A stretch of DNA of 64,000 nt from positions 3,189,001 through 3,253,000 of the forward strand of contig NZ_CP045851.1 in assembly GCF_009650215.1 (NCBI RefSeq), given 5' to 3'. Positions 52,105-63,216 of the stretch are shown here, piece by piece (position 1 is the first letter of the stretch; every line of letters begins with the position of its first letter). This DNA comes from Actinomarinicola tropica (lineage in GTDB: Bacteria; Actinomycetota; Acidimicrobiia; Acidimicrobiales; SKKL01). The translations under genes were made by a program, and so were the position numbers. The notes under the pieces are model-generated. The model saw nothing but the letters and a program-made list of their open reading frames with translations. It searched no databases and was not told the DNA's origin.

Positions 52105-54135
52105 ATGGCGGTACGGCACGTGTGGCGTCCGGTGGTGGCGCTCGTCGTCGCAGTCGCGGGGCTGGCGCTGGCGCCGGGGGGCGCCGCGGTCCAGGCCGCC
52201 CCGACCGACGTCAGCGGGACCCTCCCCACCGGGCTCACCTCGTGGACCCCCGACGAGAGCCCCTACGAGCTGTCGGGCCCGGTCACCGTGCCGGCGGGGG
52301 GCACCCTCTACGTCGCGCCCGGCACCGTGGTGACGTCGACCGACCCCTCCCACGGCCTGGTCGTCGAGGGGCGCCTCCGCGCCTCGGCCGCGACCTTCGA
52401 CCTGGCCGGCGGCATCGTGGTCGACAGCGCCGAGCCTCTCGGCGCCGGCGACCACCACCTCGCGCTGGACATCACGACGGTCCGGGGTGCCGCCGGTGCG
52501 GCCGTGCAGGTCGACGACGGCTCCGTGCGACTCGCCGACGTGACGATCACCGACTCGGGTGCTGGCCTCGTCGGCGGGCCGGACGCCGATCCGATCCTCG
52601 TGTCCCGGAGCCAGATCACCCACGTCTCGGGCGTCGCCGACGTCGACGGCGAGCTCGCACTGATCGACACCTACGTCGCCGGCGGGTTCACCACCGGCAT
52701 CCACGCCGGCGAGGTCACCATGGTCGACTCCGTCGTCGAGGACACGATCGACTGCGGCCCCGGCCCGTCCCCTGCGCCGGCCTGCGCCATCGTCGTCACC
52801 TCGTCCGCCGGCGGGTCGATCGACGGCTCGTGGCTGGGCAGCGACGACCCGGTCACGCTCGCCGGCTTCGTCTGGGACCAGGCCGACGACGCCACGCTCG
52901 GCGCCGTGTCGATCACCGCGCCGGAGAGCGCGACGTTCGACGCCCAGCCCCCGACGGTCACCGTGAACGCGCCGGAGCCGCAGCTGCCGGCCCAGACGGC
53001 CCAGCTCACCGGCGACGCCATCGACGACAGCGGCGTCCTCGGGCCTGCGGCCTGGGTGTTCAACGCCACCGATCGCACCGTGTGGAACGAGGACCTCGGG
53101 CAGTGGGTGGCGTTCGCCCCCTTCGAGGAGAGCCAGCTCGCCTACGCGGGGTCGGGCACGTCGGACTGGACCCTCGACCTGCCGACGCTCGAGCCGAGCA
53201 AGGACTACTTCGCCGTCGTCGTCGCCACCGAGTCGTTCGTGGTGCCGAAGGGGCAGGTCGGCCGCCTCGGCGCGTCCAACGCCGTCGCCTTCCGCACGTT
53301 CGACCCGCCCACCGCACCGACGATCACCGGCGCCACCACCGGGTCCGACGGCCGGGTGACGTTCACCTGGACCGCGGCCTCCCCCGGCGACGGCCCGCCG
53401 GTCGACGAGTACCGCCTCTCGTGCGTCGCGGCGCCGACTCCTCCTCTCGCCGTCGCCGAGCGCACGGCGACCACCTCGAGCCTGACCGCCTCGGTCGCGC
53501 CGGCCCTCGGGGTGCGCACCAGCTGCACGGTGCGCGCCGTGAGCGACGCCGGCACCGGGCCGGCGTCGGCCCCTCGGGTTGTGCGGGTGGCGACGGGCGC
53601 CCCGACGTTCTCCGACACCCCGGGTGGCACGTTCTTCACCGCCGCGGTCGGCTGGGCCCAAGCCGCAGGGCTCACCACCGGGGTCGGCGGCACCGACCAG
53701 TTCCAACCCCACCGCGCGATCACCCGCGCCGAGGTCATCACGCTGCTGTGGCGCCACGCCGGCTCACCCACCGGCGCCCCCGCCCACGGCTTCGACGACA
53801 CCACCCCCAGCGCCTTCTACGACCGCGCCCTGTCCTGGGCCCGCAACGACAGCCTCACCACCGGCGTCGGCGGCACCAACCAGTTCCAACCCGACCGACC
53901 CATCACCCGCGCCGAAACCATCACCCTCCTCTGGCGCTACGCCGGATCCCCCACCGGCGCCCCCGCCCACGGCTTCGACGACACCACCCCCAGCGCCTTC
54001 TACGACCGCGCCCTGTCCTGGGCCCGCAACGACGGACTCACCACCGGCGTCGGCGGCACCAACCAGTTCCAACCCGACCGACCCATCACCCGCGCCGAGA
54101 CCATCACCCTGCTGTGGCGGGCCGCCACCAACTAG
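52105..54135 (+). CDS. secreted protein: beta-helix-like part, Fn3 domain and three S-layer-like repeats
   Basis: The 676-residue protein has a signal peptide (about 1-33), an N-terminal region with right-handed beta-helix style (YVAPGTVVTSTDPSHGLVVEG), a fibronectin type III domain around 400-500 (APTITGATTGSDGRVTFTW) and three repeats of about 61 residues, each with AAGLTTGVGGTDQFQPHRAITR or a close copy then AEVITLLWRHAGSP. The repeats are S-layer-homology-like and likely attach it to the wall. AAGGAG precedes the ATG. A close paralogue follows 14 bases after. Confidence 0.85.
   Translation: MAVRHVWRPVVALVVAVAGLALAPGGAAVQAAPTDVSGTLPTGLTSWTPDESPYELSGPVTVPAGGTLYVAPGTVVTSTDPSHGLVVEGRLRASAATFDLAGGIVVDSAEPLGAGDHHLALDITTVRGAAGAAVQVDDGSVRLADVTITDSGAGLVGGPDADPILVSRSQITHVSGVADVDGELALIDTYVAGGFTTGIHAGEVTMVDSVVEDTIDCGPGPSPAPACAIVVTSSAGGSIDGSWLGSDDPVTLAGFVWDQADDATLGAVSITAPESATFDAQPPTVTVNAPEPQLPAQTAQLTGDAIDDSGVLGPAAWVFNATDRTVWNEDLGQWVAFAPFEESQLAYAGSGTSDWTLDLPTLEPSKDYFAVVVATESFVVPKGQVGRLGASNAVAFRTFDPPTAPTITGATTGSDGRVTFTWTAASPGDGPPVDEYRLSCVAAPTPPLAVAERTATTSSLTASVAPALGVRTSCTVRAVSDAGTGPASAPRVVRVATGAPTFSDTPGGTFFTAAVGWAQAAGLTTGVGGTDQFQPHRAITRAEVITLLWRHAGSPTGAPAHGFDDTTPSAFYDRALSWARNDSLTTGVGGTNQFQPDRPITRAETITLLWRYAGSPTGAPAHGFDDTTPSAFYDRALSWARNDGLTTGVGGTNQFQPDRPITRAETITLLWRAATN
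53598..54133 (+). repeat. S-layer repeat DNA block, copy in the first paralogue
   Basis: The coding DNA for the repeats is nearly identical to the block at 55638-56175 in the second paralogue, with single-base differences only. Inside the block, units of 183 bases (61 codons) recur, starting near 53773 and 53956. Confidence 0.85.
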
Positions 54136-54149
54136 GAGCACCCACCACG

Positions 54150-56177
54150 ATGCGACGCACGACGGCGGCTCTCGTCCTCGCCCTGATCGTCTCCCTCCTC
54201 GCCGCGGCCCCGGCATCGAGCCAGACCGCCGGCACCGAGATCGGCGGCACCCTCGGCTCGGGCACCACCGTGTGGACCCCGGACCACAGCCCCTACGTCC
54301 TCACCGCCGACGTGATCGTCCCGCCCGACGGGCACCTCTACATCGCCCCCGGCACCACCGTCACCTCCGAGGCCGACCACCAGCTCCTCGTCAACGGCTC
54401 CATCCGCACCGACGGCGCCACCTTCGACCTCCCCGCCGGCATCGTCGTCGACAGCACCGCGACGCCTCCGGCGTTCGATCAGGCCGAGCTCTTCACGACG
54501 ACGTTTCGCGGGGCGACCGGTGCTGCGATCCACGTCGAACGAGGGACGGTGGTGCCCGTGTTCGCGACCTTCGAGGACAACGCCACCGCGATCACCGGCG
54601 GACCCGACGCAGGCACGATCTGGCTGAACTTCGGTGTCGTCCGCGACACGGACACCCTCGCCGTCGTCGAGGGGCACGTCATCGTCACCGCCGCTCACCT
54701 CTCCGGCTTCGAGCGTGGCGTCGTCGCCGAATCGATGTTCTTCCACAGCAACGTGGTCGAGCCGCCATCAGGACCGTGCACTGCAGACGGCACGGGCTGT
54801 GCGCTCGCGGTGTCGGGGCCGGCGGAGGACGCCTACGCCGAGCTCCACGGGAGTTGGTTCGGCACCGACGATCCGACCGCGATGGCCTCGATGATCTGGG
54901 ACGGCCAGGACCAGCCCGGCGTCGTGACGTTCGACCTCGACCAGGCGTACACGGAGTCGTTCGACGTGGAGCCGCCTGTCGTCACGGTCACGGATCCCGG
55001 ACCGACGGAGCCCGCGGTCGGCGGACAGCTGTCCGGGCTGGCCGACGACCTACCCGACCCGGGTGGCAACGGCGTCGGAAGCACCAGCCTGTGGCTCTAT
55101 GACGCGACAGACGGCACGGCATGGGACGGGTACGAGGAGCAGTGGGTCCCGATCGACGGCAGCCAACTGGAGCCGGTGTCGTTCCCCGCCGTCACCGCGC
55201 CGGTGGGCGGTGGGATCTCGTGGTCGGCGGAGCTGCCGCCGCTCGCTCCGGGCCACGACTACGTGGCGGTGGCGTTCGCGACCGAGATGGGCATCGCCGG
55301 GTCGATCGGTGTCTCGGAGCCGGTGTTCTTCCGGGCGGTGGCGGACCCCGCGGCGCCGACGATCACCGCGGCGACACCGAACCCCGACGGCACGGTGACG
55401 GTCAGCTGGGACCCGCCCGACGACACCGGCGGCCTCCCGATCGACAGCTACGACCTGGTCTGCACCCCCGACCCCCAACCCCCGGTCGGTGACCTCGAGA
55501 CCGTGGAGCGGGCCACCACCGCCACCTCGGCCACCTTCGAACCTGCCATCGGCGTGCGCTACACCTGCACCGTCACCGCCACCACCACCGCCGGCACCAG
55601 CCCCACCTCCGCGCCGCGCACCGTGCGGGTGCCCGCCGGCGCCCCGACGTTCTCCGACACGCCGGGTGGCACGTTCTTCACCGCCGCGGTCGGTTGGGCC
55701 CAAGCCGCAGGGCTGACCACCGGGGTCGGCGGCACCGACCAGTTCCAACCCCACCGCGCGATCACCCGCGCCGAGGTCATCACGCTGCTGTGGCGCCACG
55801 CCGGCTCACCCAGCGGCGCCCCTGCCCACGGCTTCGACGACACCACCCCCGGCGCCTTCTACGACCGCGCCCTGTCCTGGGCCCGCAACGACGGCCTCAC
55901 CACCGGCGTCGGCGGCACCAACCAGTTCCAACCCGACCGACCCATCACCCGCGCCGAAACCATCACCCTCCTGTGGCGCTACGCCGGATCCCCCGGCGGC
56001 GCCCCCGCCCACGGCTTCGACGACACCACCCCCGGCGCCTTCTACGACCGCGCCCTGTCCTGGGCCCGCAACGACAGCCTCACCACCGGCGTCGGCGGCA
56101 CCAACCAGTTCCAACCCGACCGACCCATCACCCGCGCCGAAACCATCACCCTCCTGCACCGCGCCGCCACCAACTAG
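54150..56177 (+). CDS. secreted paralogue of the preceding gene with S-layer-like repeats
   Basis: The 675-residue product has a signal peptide (residues 1-26, ending ASSQ), the same beta-helix-like start (LYIAPGTTVTSEADHQLLVNG), a fibronectin type III domain (APTITAATPNPDGTVTVSW) and three S-layer-like repeats ending EAITLLHRAATN-style. The ATG at 54150 lies in the right frame right after the first gene; the open frame that extends far upstream overlaps that gene and is a shadow. The N-terminal halves have diverged while the repeat DNA is almost unchanged. Confidence 0.85.
   Translation: MRRTTAALVLALIVSLLAAAPASSQTAGTEIGGTLGSGTTVWTPDHSPYVLTADVIVPPDGHLYIAPGTTVTSEADHQLLVNGSIRTDGATFDLPAGIVVDSTATPPAFDQAELFTTTFRGATGAAIHVERGTVVPVFATFEDNATAITGGPDAGTIWLNFGVVRDTDTLAVVEGHVIVTAAHLSGFERGVVAESMFFHSNVVEPPSGPCTADGTGCALAVSGPAEDAYAELHGSWFGTDDPTAMASMIWDGQDQPGVVTFDLDQAYTESFDVEPPVVTVTDPGPTEPAVGGQLSGLADDLPDPGGNGVGSTSLWLYDATDGTAWDGYEEQWVPIDGSQLEPVSFPAVTAPVGGGISWSAELPPLAPGHDYVAVAFATEMGIAGSIGVSEPVFFRAVADPAAPTITAATPNPDGTVTVSWDPPDDTGGLPIDSYDLVCTPDPQPPVGDLETVERATTATSATFEPAIGVRYTCTVTATTTAGTSPTSAPRTVRVPAGAPTFSDTPGGTFFTAAVGWAQAAGLTTGVGGTDQFQPHRAITRAEVITLLWRHAGSPSGAPAHGFDDTTPGAFYDRALSWARNDGLTTGVGGTNQFQPDRPITRAETITLLWRYAGSPGGAPAHGFDDTTPGAFYDRALSWARNDSLTTGVGGTNQFQPDRPITRAETITLLHRAATN
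55638..56175 (+). repeat. S-layer repeat DNA block, copy in the second paralogue
   Basis: This block matches 53598-54133 over its whole length with few changes. It suggests recent gene conversion or duplication between the two neighbouring genes. Confidence 0.85.
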
Positions 56178-56264
56178 CGACGACAGGTTCCACCCGCTGC
56201 CCCCGGGGGTACCGTCCGGGCCGACTCGTCCCGCGCTCAGCGCCCGCCCGAAGGACCGAAGCCC

Positions 56265-57155
56265 ATGAGGTTCCGGAAGAACGCCCGTCTCGACGCATCC
56301 CAGGTCCAGGACCGCCGCGGCATGCGGGCCGGCGGGGCGGCAGCGATCGGAGGTGGCGGCATCGGCGGCCTCATCCTCCTCGCCCTCCTCCTCTTCGGTG
56401 GGGGCGGCGGCGGTGGCGGGGGCGGGCTCGCGCAGGCGCTCGAGTCGCTCGACGGGCTGCAGGTCCAACAGGGCGAGCCCAACGACCTGTCCGACGAGTG
56501 CCGCACCGGCGCCGACGCCAACGAGCGCGACGACTGCCGGATCGTCGCCGTCGTCAACAGCGTGCAGGCGTACTGGCAGGACGGGCTCGACGGGTACCAG
56601 CAGGCGACGACGGTCTTCTTCACCGACGCGGTGAGCACCCGGTGCGGCAACGCCACGTCCGCGGTGGGCCCCTTCTACTGCCCGGCCGACCAGACGATCT
56701 ACATCGACCTCGGGTTCTACGACGAGCTGCGCAACCGGTTCGGCGCCCAGGGCGGCCCCCTCGCCGAGGCCTACGTCATCGCCCACGAGTACGGCCACCA
56801 CATCTCGAACCTCACCGGCGACCTCGAGCGCTCGAGGGACGGCGAGACCGGCCCGACGTCGGGCAGCGTGCGGGCCGAGCTCCAGGCCGACTGCTACGCA
56901 GGCGCCTGGGCGGCCAACGCATCGGGTCCCGACGGCATCATCGAGCCGCTGACCCAGGCCGACATCGCCGACGCGCTCGACGCGGCGTCGGTCATCGGCG
57001 ACGACCGGATCCAGGAGATGAGCCAGGGCCGCGTGACGCCGGAGTCGTGGACCCACGGCTCCGCCGAGCAGCGCCAGCGGTGGTTCCAGCGCGGCTACGA
57101 CAGCGGCGACCCGTCCACCTGCGACACGTTCTCCATCGCCGGTTCCGAGCTCTGA
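56265..57155 (+). CDS. neutral zinc metallopeptidase (YpfJ family)
   Basis: The 296-residue protein has an N-terminal cytoplasmic part, one membrane helix (about 29-45) next to a run of ten Gly, and the YpfJ peptidase domain. The zinc site is HEYGHH at residues 174-179, with a downstream ELQADCYAGAWA as glutamate ligand segment. ARLDASQVQDRR near the start is the known family beginning. It is membrane-anchored with the catalytic part probably outside. No ribosome binding site is evident near the ATG. Confidence 0.9.
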   Translation: MRFRKNARLDASQVQDRRGMRAGGAAAIGGGGIGGLILLALLLFGGGGGGGGGGLAQALESLDGLQVQQGEPNDLSDECRTGADANERDDCRIVAVVNSVQAYWQDGLDGYQQATTVFFTDAVSTRCGNATSAVGPFYCPADQTIYIDLGFYDELRNRFGAQGGPLAEAYVIAHEYGHHISNLTGDLERSRDGETGPTSGSVRAELQADCYAGAWAANASGPDGIIEPLTQADIADALDAASVIGDDRIQEMSQGRVTPESWTHGSAEQRQRWFQRGYDSGDPSTCDTFSIAGSEL

Positions 57156-57159
57156 CGCG

Positions 57160-57187
57160 GACGGGGCGCCCCGCAGGGCGCCCCGTC
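57160..57187. terminator. bidirectional hairpin terminator
   Basis: GACGGGGCGCCC pairs with GGGCGCCCCGTC over a CGCA loop, between the peptidase gene and the convergent groEL. Confidence 0.8.
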
Positions 57188-57209
57188 GACGTTCACACAG
57201 CTGGAGGGA

Positions 57210-58920
<1,711 letters not shown>

Positions 58921-58978
58921 TCCAACCACCGTGGCGGCGGCGCCGCAAGGAGCCGCAGGGGGACGACGCGAGCGGGGA

Positions 58979-59254
58979 TCAGCCCCCGGCGACGGCCGGG
59001 ATGATCGACACGGTCTCGCCGTCGGGGACCTTGGTGTCGAGCCCGTCGAGGAAGCGCACGTCGTCGTCGGCGACGAACACGTTCACGAAGCGGCGGAGGT
59101 TCCCCTCCTCGTCGAGCAGACGCTCCCGGAAGCCCGGGTGCGCGGCTTCGAGGTTCTCGATGACCTGGGCGAGGGTCTCCCCCTCCACCGTGACCTCGGA
59201 GGCACCGGTGGTGAGGGTGCGCAGCGTGGTGGGGACACGGACGGTGACGCTCAT
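58979..59254 (-). CDS. MoaD/ThiS ubiquitin-like sulfur carrier
   Basis: The 91-residue beta-grasp protein ends with VSIIPAVAGG; the terminal Gly-Gly is the site of thiocarboxylate formation. The core has VRVPTTLRTLTTGASEVTVEGETLAQVIENLE and FVNVFVADDDVRFLDGLDTKV. It resembles CysO/SAMP-type carriers, which in mycobacteria feed sulfur to cysteine synthesis. Directly upstream on the strand is threonine synthase, and the next gene is groEL; the same order is known in other actinobacteria. GAGGAAA lies before the ATG. Confidence 0.9.
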   Translation of the reverse strand: MSVTVRVPTTLRTLTTGASEVTVEGETLAQVIENLEAAHPGFRERLLDEEGNLRRFVNVFVADDDVRFLDGLDTKVPDGETVSIIPAVAGG

Positions 59255-59293
59255 GGGGTTTCCTCGTGAGGTGAAGGGCGGGGGACCCGTATC

Positions 59294-60556
59294 TCAGGCC
59301 CGGGTGATCTCGGGCGGGAGGGCCTCGATCAGCGCCCCCACCGACGGCTCGATCGTACAGTTGGCCCCCGCTGGCGACACCAGTTCGGCCGGCGGCGCCC
59401 ACGCCGCTGCGCCGGTCACGACGGCGACCACCCGCTCGTGCCGCTGCAGCTCCCCGCGCGCCGCCAGCGCCTCGAGGCCGGCGAGCACCACACCGCCCGC
59501 GAGCTCGGCCGAGAGCCCACCGCGAGCGTGGAGCCGCGCCGTGGCGGGGCCCACCGCGTCCTCGTCGACGGCGACGACCGCGCCCCCGGTGGCCCGCGCC
59601 GCCGCGAGCACGGCGTCGCCGTCCGGCGGATCGCCCATCGCGAGCGACGCCACCGCCGTGCCGGGGCGCACCGGTCGCACGACGGTCGCCCCGGCGTCGA
59701 ACGCCGCGGCCACGGGCGCGCAGCCGGCAGGTTGGGCGACCGTCAGGCGTGGCGGCGGGCCGTCGACGAGCCCGAGGTCGAGGAGGTGCGCCACCCCGTC
59801 GTGCAGCGCGCGCGCCAACGCACCCGAGGCCATGGGCGCGACGATCCGGTCGGGGCACATCCACCCGAGCTGCCGGACGACCTCCCAGCCGGTCGTGCGG
59901 GCACCCAGCTCGTACCAGGGCCGGAGGTTGACGTTGACCCACGACCAGTGGTGGAGCTCCGACGCGGCCTCGGCCGCCGCGCGGCTGGCGTCGTCGTAGC
60001 CACCGTCCACCCGGACGACGTGGGCGCCCAGGCGGACGAGGAGGTCGACGCGGTCCGCCTCGAGCGCAGCCGGGACGAGCACGACCGCGGCGAGCCCTCG
60101 GCGCGCCGCTCCGGCGGCGACAGCCCGGGCGAGGTTGCCGGTCGAGGAGCACGCCACGACGCGGCGTCCCGTCGCCACCCCCCGGGCGATGGCCACGTCG
60201 ACGACGCGGTCCTTGAACGACCCGGTCGGGTTCGCCGTCTCGTCCTTCAGCCACACCTCGGCCACGCCGAGGTCGGCGGCGAGGCCCGGCGCCGAGCGCA
60301 GCGGGGTCCCGCCCGCGGCGGCCCCCACGAGGTCGAGGCCGCCCGGCAGCAGCGGCGCCCACCTGGCGACGGTGGTCGGTCCGGCATCGACCGCGCCGCG
60401 CAGCTCGACGCCGGGTCCCGGCGGTGTCGAGAGGACGACCTCCACCGGGCCGAAGCACCGGTCGCAGTACTGGGGTCCGTCGGCGGGGGCGGGATGTCCG
60501 CACTCGCGGCAGCGCAGCACGGCGTCGTCCTGCGCCGGGGGCGTCCGGTCGGTCAT
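59294..60556 (-). CDS. thrC: threonine synthase-like PLP enzyme with zinc ribbon
   Basis: The 420-residue protein starts with a zinc ribbon (Cys16, Cys19, Cys31, Cys34), then a fold-type II PLP domain with the cofactor Lys at 115 in NPTGSFKDRVVD and STGNLARAVAAGAAR as phosphate loop. This matches actinobacterial threonine synthases, which make Thr from O-phosphohomoserine. Its link to a ubiquitin-like protein leaves a cysteine-synthase-like role open. The two genes are 39 bases apart. Confidence 0.88.
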   Translation of the reverse strand: MTDRTPPAQDDAVLRCRECGHPAPADGPQYCDRCFGPVEVVLSTPPGPGVELRGAVDAGPTTVARWAPLLPGGLDLVGAAAGGTPLRSAPGLAADLGVAEVWLKDETANPTGSFKDRVVDVAIARGVATGRRVVACSSTGNLARAVAAGAARRGLAAVVLVPAALEADRVDLLVRLGAHVVRVDGGYDDASRAAAEAASELHHWSWVNVNLRPWYELGARTTGWEVVRQLGWMCPDRIVAPMASGALARALHDGVAHLLDLGLVDGPPPRLTVAQPAGCAPVAAAFDAGATVVRPVRPGTAVASLAMGDPPDGDAVLAAARATGGAVVAVDEDAVGPATARLHARGGLSAELAGGVVLAGLEALAARGELQRHERVVAVVTGAAAWAPPAELVSPAGANCTIEPSVGALIEALPPEITRA

Positions 60557-60630
60557 CCCGCCATCGTCGCAGAGCGCGGGTCCCCGCCCGCCCGCTTGCC
60601 CCGGTCACCGGCGTCGATGACCATGAGCCC

Positions 60631-61533
60631 GTGCCTGCCGCCGCCACGATCCGGACGTTCCACCACCGCAGCACGTCCGCGGCGTCGGCGCTGGACGCCA
60701 AGGGCGAGCGCTGCATCTCGGTCTGCATCCCGGCCCGCGACGAGGCGGCGACGGTCGGCCCGATCGTCGAGCGCATCCGTCGCAGCCTCGTCGACGCGGT
60801 GCCCCTCGTCGACGAGCTCGTCGTCCTCGACGACCACTCCGAGGACGCCACCGCCCGCATCGCCGCGGACGCCGGCGCCACCGTCGTGGCCGCCGACGAG
60901 GTCCGACCCGAGCTCGCGCTCGGGCCGGGCAAGGGCCAGGCGATGTGGAAGTCCCTCCAGGCGACCACCGGCGACCTCGTGACCTGGTGCGACGCCGACA
61001 TCGTCGACTTCGACGAGCGGTTCGTCCTCGGCATCCTGGGCCCGCTCCTCGACCACGACGACATCGCGTTCGTGAAGGGCTTCTACGACCGACCGCTCGG
61101 CGACGACGACACGGGCGGCGGTCGGGTCACCGAGCTCGTCGCCCGGCCGCTCGTCAGCCTCCTCTTCCCGCACCTCGCCGGACTGGTCCAGCCGCTGTCC
61201 GGTGAGTACGGCGGCCGTCGGGACGTCCTCGAGTCCGTGCCCTTCGTCCGCGGCTACGGCGTCGAGCTCGGCCTCCTGATCGACGTGGCGGCGCGGTACG
61301 GGACGACCGCCGTGGCCCAGGTCGACCTCGGCCGCCGCGTCCACCGGAACCGCTCGCTGCAGCAGCTCGGGCCGCAGGCCGCCACGATCCTCCACACGGC
61401 GCTCGGCCGGGCCGGCGTGGCGCTCCCGGCCGATCCGGTGCTCGCCCGACCGGGCGAGGAACCCGTGCAGGTCGAGAACGGCGAGCTGCCGCCCGTCGCC
61501 GACCATCCCGACGAGGTGCGCCACACGGCCTGA
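60631..61533 (+). CDS. gpgS: glucosyl-3-phosphoglycerate synthase
   Basis: The 300-residue GT81 glycosyltransferase transfers glucose from UDP- or ADP-glucose to 3-phosphoglycerate, the first step of (methyl)glucosylglycerate synthesis. It has the nucleotide site SVCIPARDEAATVGPIV, the DELVVLDDHSEDATARIA part, GPGKGQAMWKSL and the WCDADIVDFD metal-binding motif (about residues 112-121), and a PLSGEYGGRRDVL acceptor loop. GTG start at 60631; it diverges from thrC. The same neighbourhood occurs in other actinobacteria. Confidence 0.93.
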   Translation: MPAAATIRTFHHRSTSAASALDAKGERCISVCIPARDEAATVGPIVERIRRSLVDAVPLVDELVVLDDHSEDATARIAADAGATVVAADEVRPELALGPGKGQAMWKSLQATTGDLVTWCDADIVDFDERFVLGILGPLLDHDDIAFVKGFYDRPLGDDDTGGGRVTELVARPLVSLLFPHLAGLVQPLSGEYGGRRDVLESVPFVRGYGVELGLLIDVAARYGTTAVAQVDLGRRVHRNRSLQQLGPQAATILHTALGRAGVALPADPVLARPGEEPVQVENGELPPVADHPDEVRHTA

Positions 61534-61662
61534 CGGGGCCTCCGCCCGCTGTTGACGCCGTGTGGGCTACGCGCCAGGAATATCCTCAAGGAGATCGGGG
61601 TACCGTCCGATGCTCAATGGACGAGGCCTGCCCCGGGCCTCCCGAGACCAGGAGACGGACGC

Positions 61663-61869
61663 GTGGACAAGTCGGCACTCAGGACCGCCGGCAGCACCGA
61701 CCGCCCCGACTGGCAGGAGAGCCGCCTGGCGGAGCTGGTGCTCCACCTCACGGGCTGCTCGCCGGAGGACGCGCAGTCGGCCGTCGCCGACCCTGCGCCG
61801 CACGGACGCCTCAGCAACGACGAGGCCCTCGAGCGCGTCGCCCGGGCCATCGTCCGGCTGCGCCACTGA
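61663..61869 (+). CDS. hypothetical small protein, 68 residues
   Basis: The product is helical with RLAELVLHLTGCSPEDAQSAV and LERVARAIVRLRH; one Cys is present. AGGAG lies nine bases before the GTG at 61663, a convincing start. TATCCT at 61581-61586 might be its -10. The family is not known to me; similar three-helix proteins appear in actinobacteria with an unclear role. Confidence 0.65.
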   Translation: MDKSALRTAGSTDRPDWQESRLAELVLHLTGCSPEDAQSAVADPAPHGRLSNDEALERVARAIVRLRH

Positions 61870-61940
61870 TCCGGACGGCCTCGACTCCGAACGGCCTCGA
61901 CGCGCCGGTCGCCGACCGGCTGACGCCGCGCACGCGCACG

Positions 61941-61946
61941 TAGACT
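61941..61946 (+). promoter_or_regulatory. possible -10 box TAGACT
   Basis: TAGACT lies 18 bases before the GTG at 61965 and just before its GGAGG ribosome binding site, giving a very short leader. Confidence 0.45.
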
Positions 61947-61964
61947 CGCGGTGGAGGTCGAACC

Positions 61965-62171
61965 GTGGACAAGCCCGTGCGTGCCAACGACGACAAGATG
62001 CCCCTGGCGGCCACGATCGCCATCGGCGGACTGGCGCTGTTCGGCGCCATCACCCTCGCGGGCTGGCTGCTGTCGGCCCTCGTCGGGTTCATCCGCTTCG
62101 GCATCGCCGTCGTGGTGATCTTCGCCGTGATCAGCTGGCTCGCCGGGCGTCGGGCCGACCGCCGGCGCTGA
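61965..62171 (+). CDS. small membrane protein, 68 residues
   Basis: The product has two hydrophobic helices (about residues 15-35 and 40-58), separated by a short loop, and an Arg-rich tail. GGAGG lies before the GTG at 61965. No family or function can be named. It is probably cotranscribed with nothing else; its stop is four bases from the convergent glycerate kinase stop. Confidence 0.65.
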   Translation: MDKPVRANDDKMPLAATIAIGGLALFGAITLAGWLLSALVGFIRFGIAVVVIFAVISWLAGRRADRRR

Positions 62172-62174
62172 CGC

Positions 62175-63170
62175 TCAGCGTCCCGCCGCCTGGGCCAGGT
62201 GGGCGGCGACGAGCTCGGTGATGCAGGCGAGGGGCTCGGCCAGCGCCCGCTCGCGTCCGCAGCGCTCGACGAGCGACACCGTCGACAGGCGGTCCTCGAC
62301 CCCGTCGTAGACCTCGCCGGCCACGGCCAGGACCGGCACCCCGAGCGATGCCGACATCTCGGCGACCCCGCCGACGACCTTGCCGTCGAACGACTGCGCG
62401 TCGACGAAGCCCTCGCCGGTGACGACCAGGTCGGCGTCCTCGATGAGCTCGTCGAGCCCCACGTGATCGGCGACGGCATCGAAGCCCGACGTGAGCTGCG
62501 CCCCGATCGCGGCCAACCCGCCGGCCAGGCCGCCCGCCGCTCCGCCACCGTCGAGCACGGTGACGTCGACCCCGTGCTCGTCGAGGTAGACCTGCGCCAG
62601 GCGCTCCAGCCGGCGCCGCAGCAGCTCGACCTGGGCGGGCGACGCACCCTTCTGCGGCGCGAAGACCTCGGCGGCGTCGAGGAACCGGGTCGTCACGTCG
62701 CACGCCACGACGAGCTCCACGCCGCGCATGCGGGCGAAGGGCGAGAGGGCACGCAGCGCACCGAGGCCCCCGTCGGTGGTCGCCGAACCCCCGAGGGTCA
62801 CGAGGATGTGGGAGGCGCCGGCGTCGAGCGCCGCGGCGATCAGCTCGCCCGTGCCGGTGGTCGACGCCGTGACCGGGTCGTTGCCGTCGGGTCCGCCCAC
62901 GAGGTCGAGGCCGGAGGCGGCCGCCATCTCGATGACCGCACGCCCCCGCACGAGGCGCCACCCGGCACGCACCGGGTCACCCAGCGGACCGGACACGAGC
63001 GTGGTGCGGTTCGCTCCCCCGAGCACCTCGAGCGTGCCCTCGCCACCGTCGGCCAGGGGCACCTCGGTGCAGCGCCAACCCGCGGCGCGCGCCCCGTCGG
63101 CCACCGCCCGTGCGACCTCGGCCGCGGACGCGGTGCCCTTGAACTTGTCGGGCGCAGCGACGACACGCAT
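62175..63170 (-). CDS. glycerate kinase
   Basis: The 331-residue protein begins VVAAPDKFKGTASAAEVARAVADGARAAG, and continues with PLADGGEGTLEVL, STTGTGELIAAALDAGASHILVTLGGSATTDGG and the late FAPQKGAS segment. This is the bacterial glycerate 2-kinase (GarK/GlxK, class I) family, which makes 2-phosphoglycerate from glycerate with ATP. ATG at 63170; the upstream extension of the frame is noncoding. The gene is single, next to a LytR_C protein. Confidence 0.92.
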   Translation of the reverse strand: MRVVAAPDKFKGTASAAEVARAVADGARAAGWRCTEVPLADGGEGTLEVLGGANRTTLVSGPLGDPVRAGWRLVRGRAVIEMAAASGLDLVGGPDGNDPVTASTTGTGELIAAALDAGASHILVTLGGSATTDGGLGALRALSPFARMRGVELVVACDVTTRFLDAAEVFAPQKGASPAQVELLRRRLERLAQVYLDEHGVDVTVLDGGGAAGGLAGGLAAIGAQLTSGFDAVADHVGLDELIEDADLVVTGEGFVDAQSFDGKVVGGVAEMSASLGVPVLAVAGEVYDGVEDRLSTVSLVERCGRERALAEPLACITELVAAHLAQAAGR

Positions 63171-63216
63171 CGGACCATGGTGGCCGACGGCGGCGCCGGG
63201 GGCGCGACGAACGCGC

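Noticed and set aside
51603-54149. Upstream extension of the second secreted paralogue into one 1524-residue protein
   Set aside because: The extension overlaps the first paralogue in another frame and lacks sense; the real signal peptide begins at the ATG at 54150.
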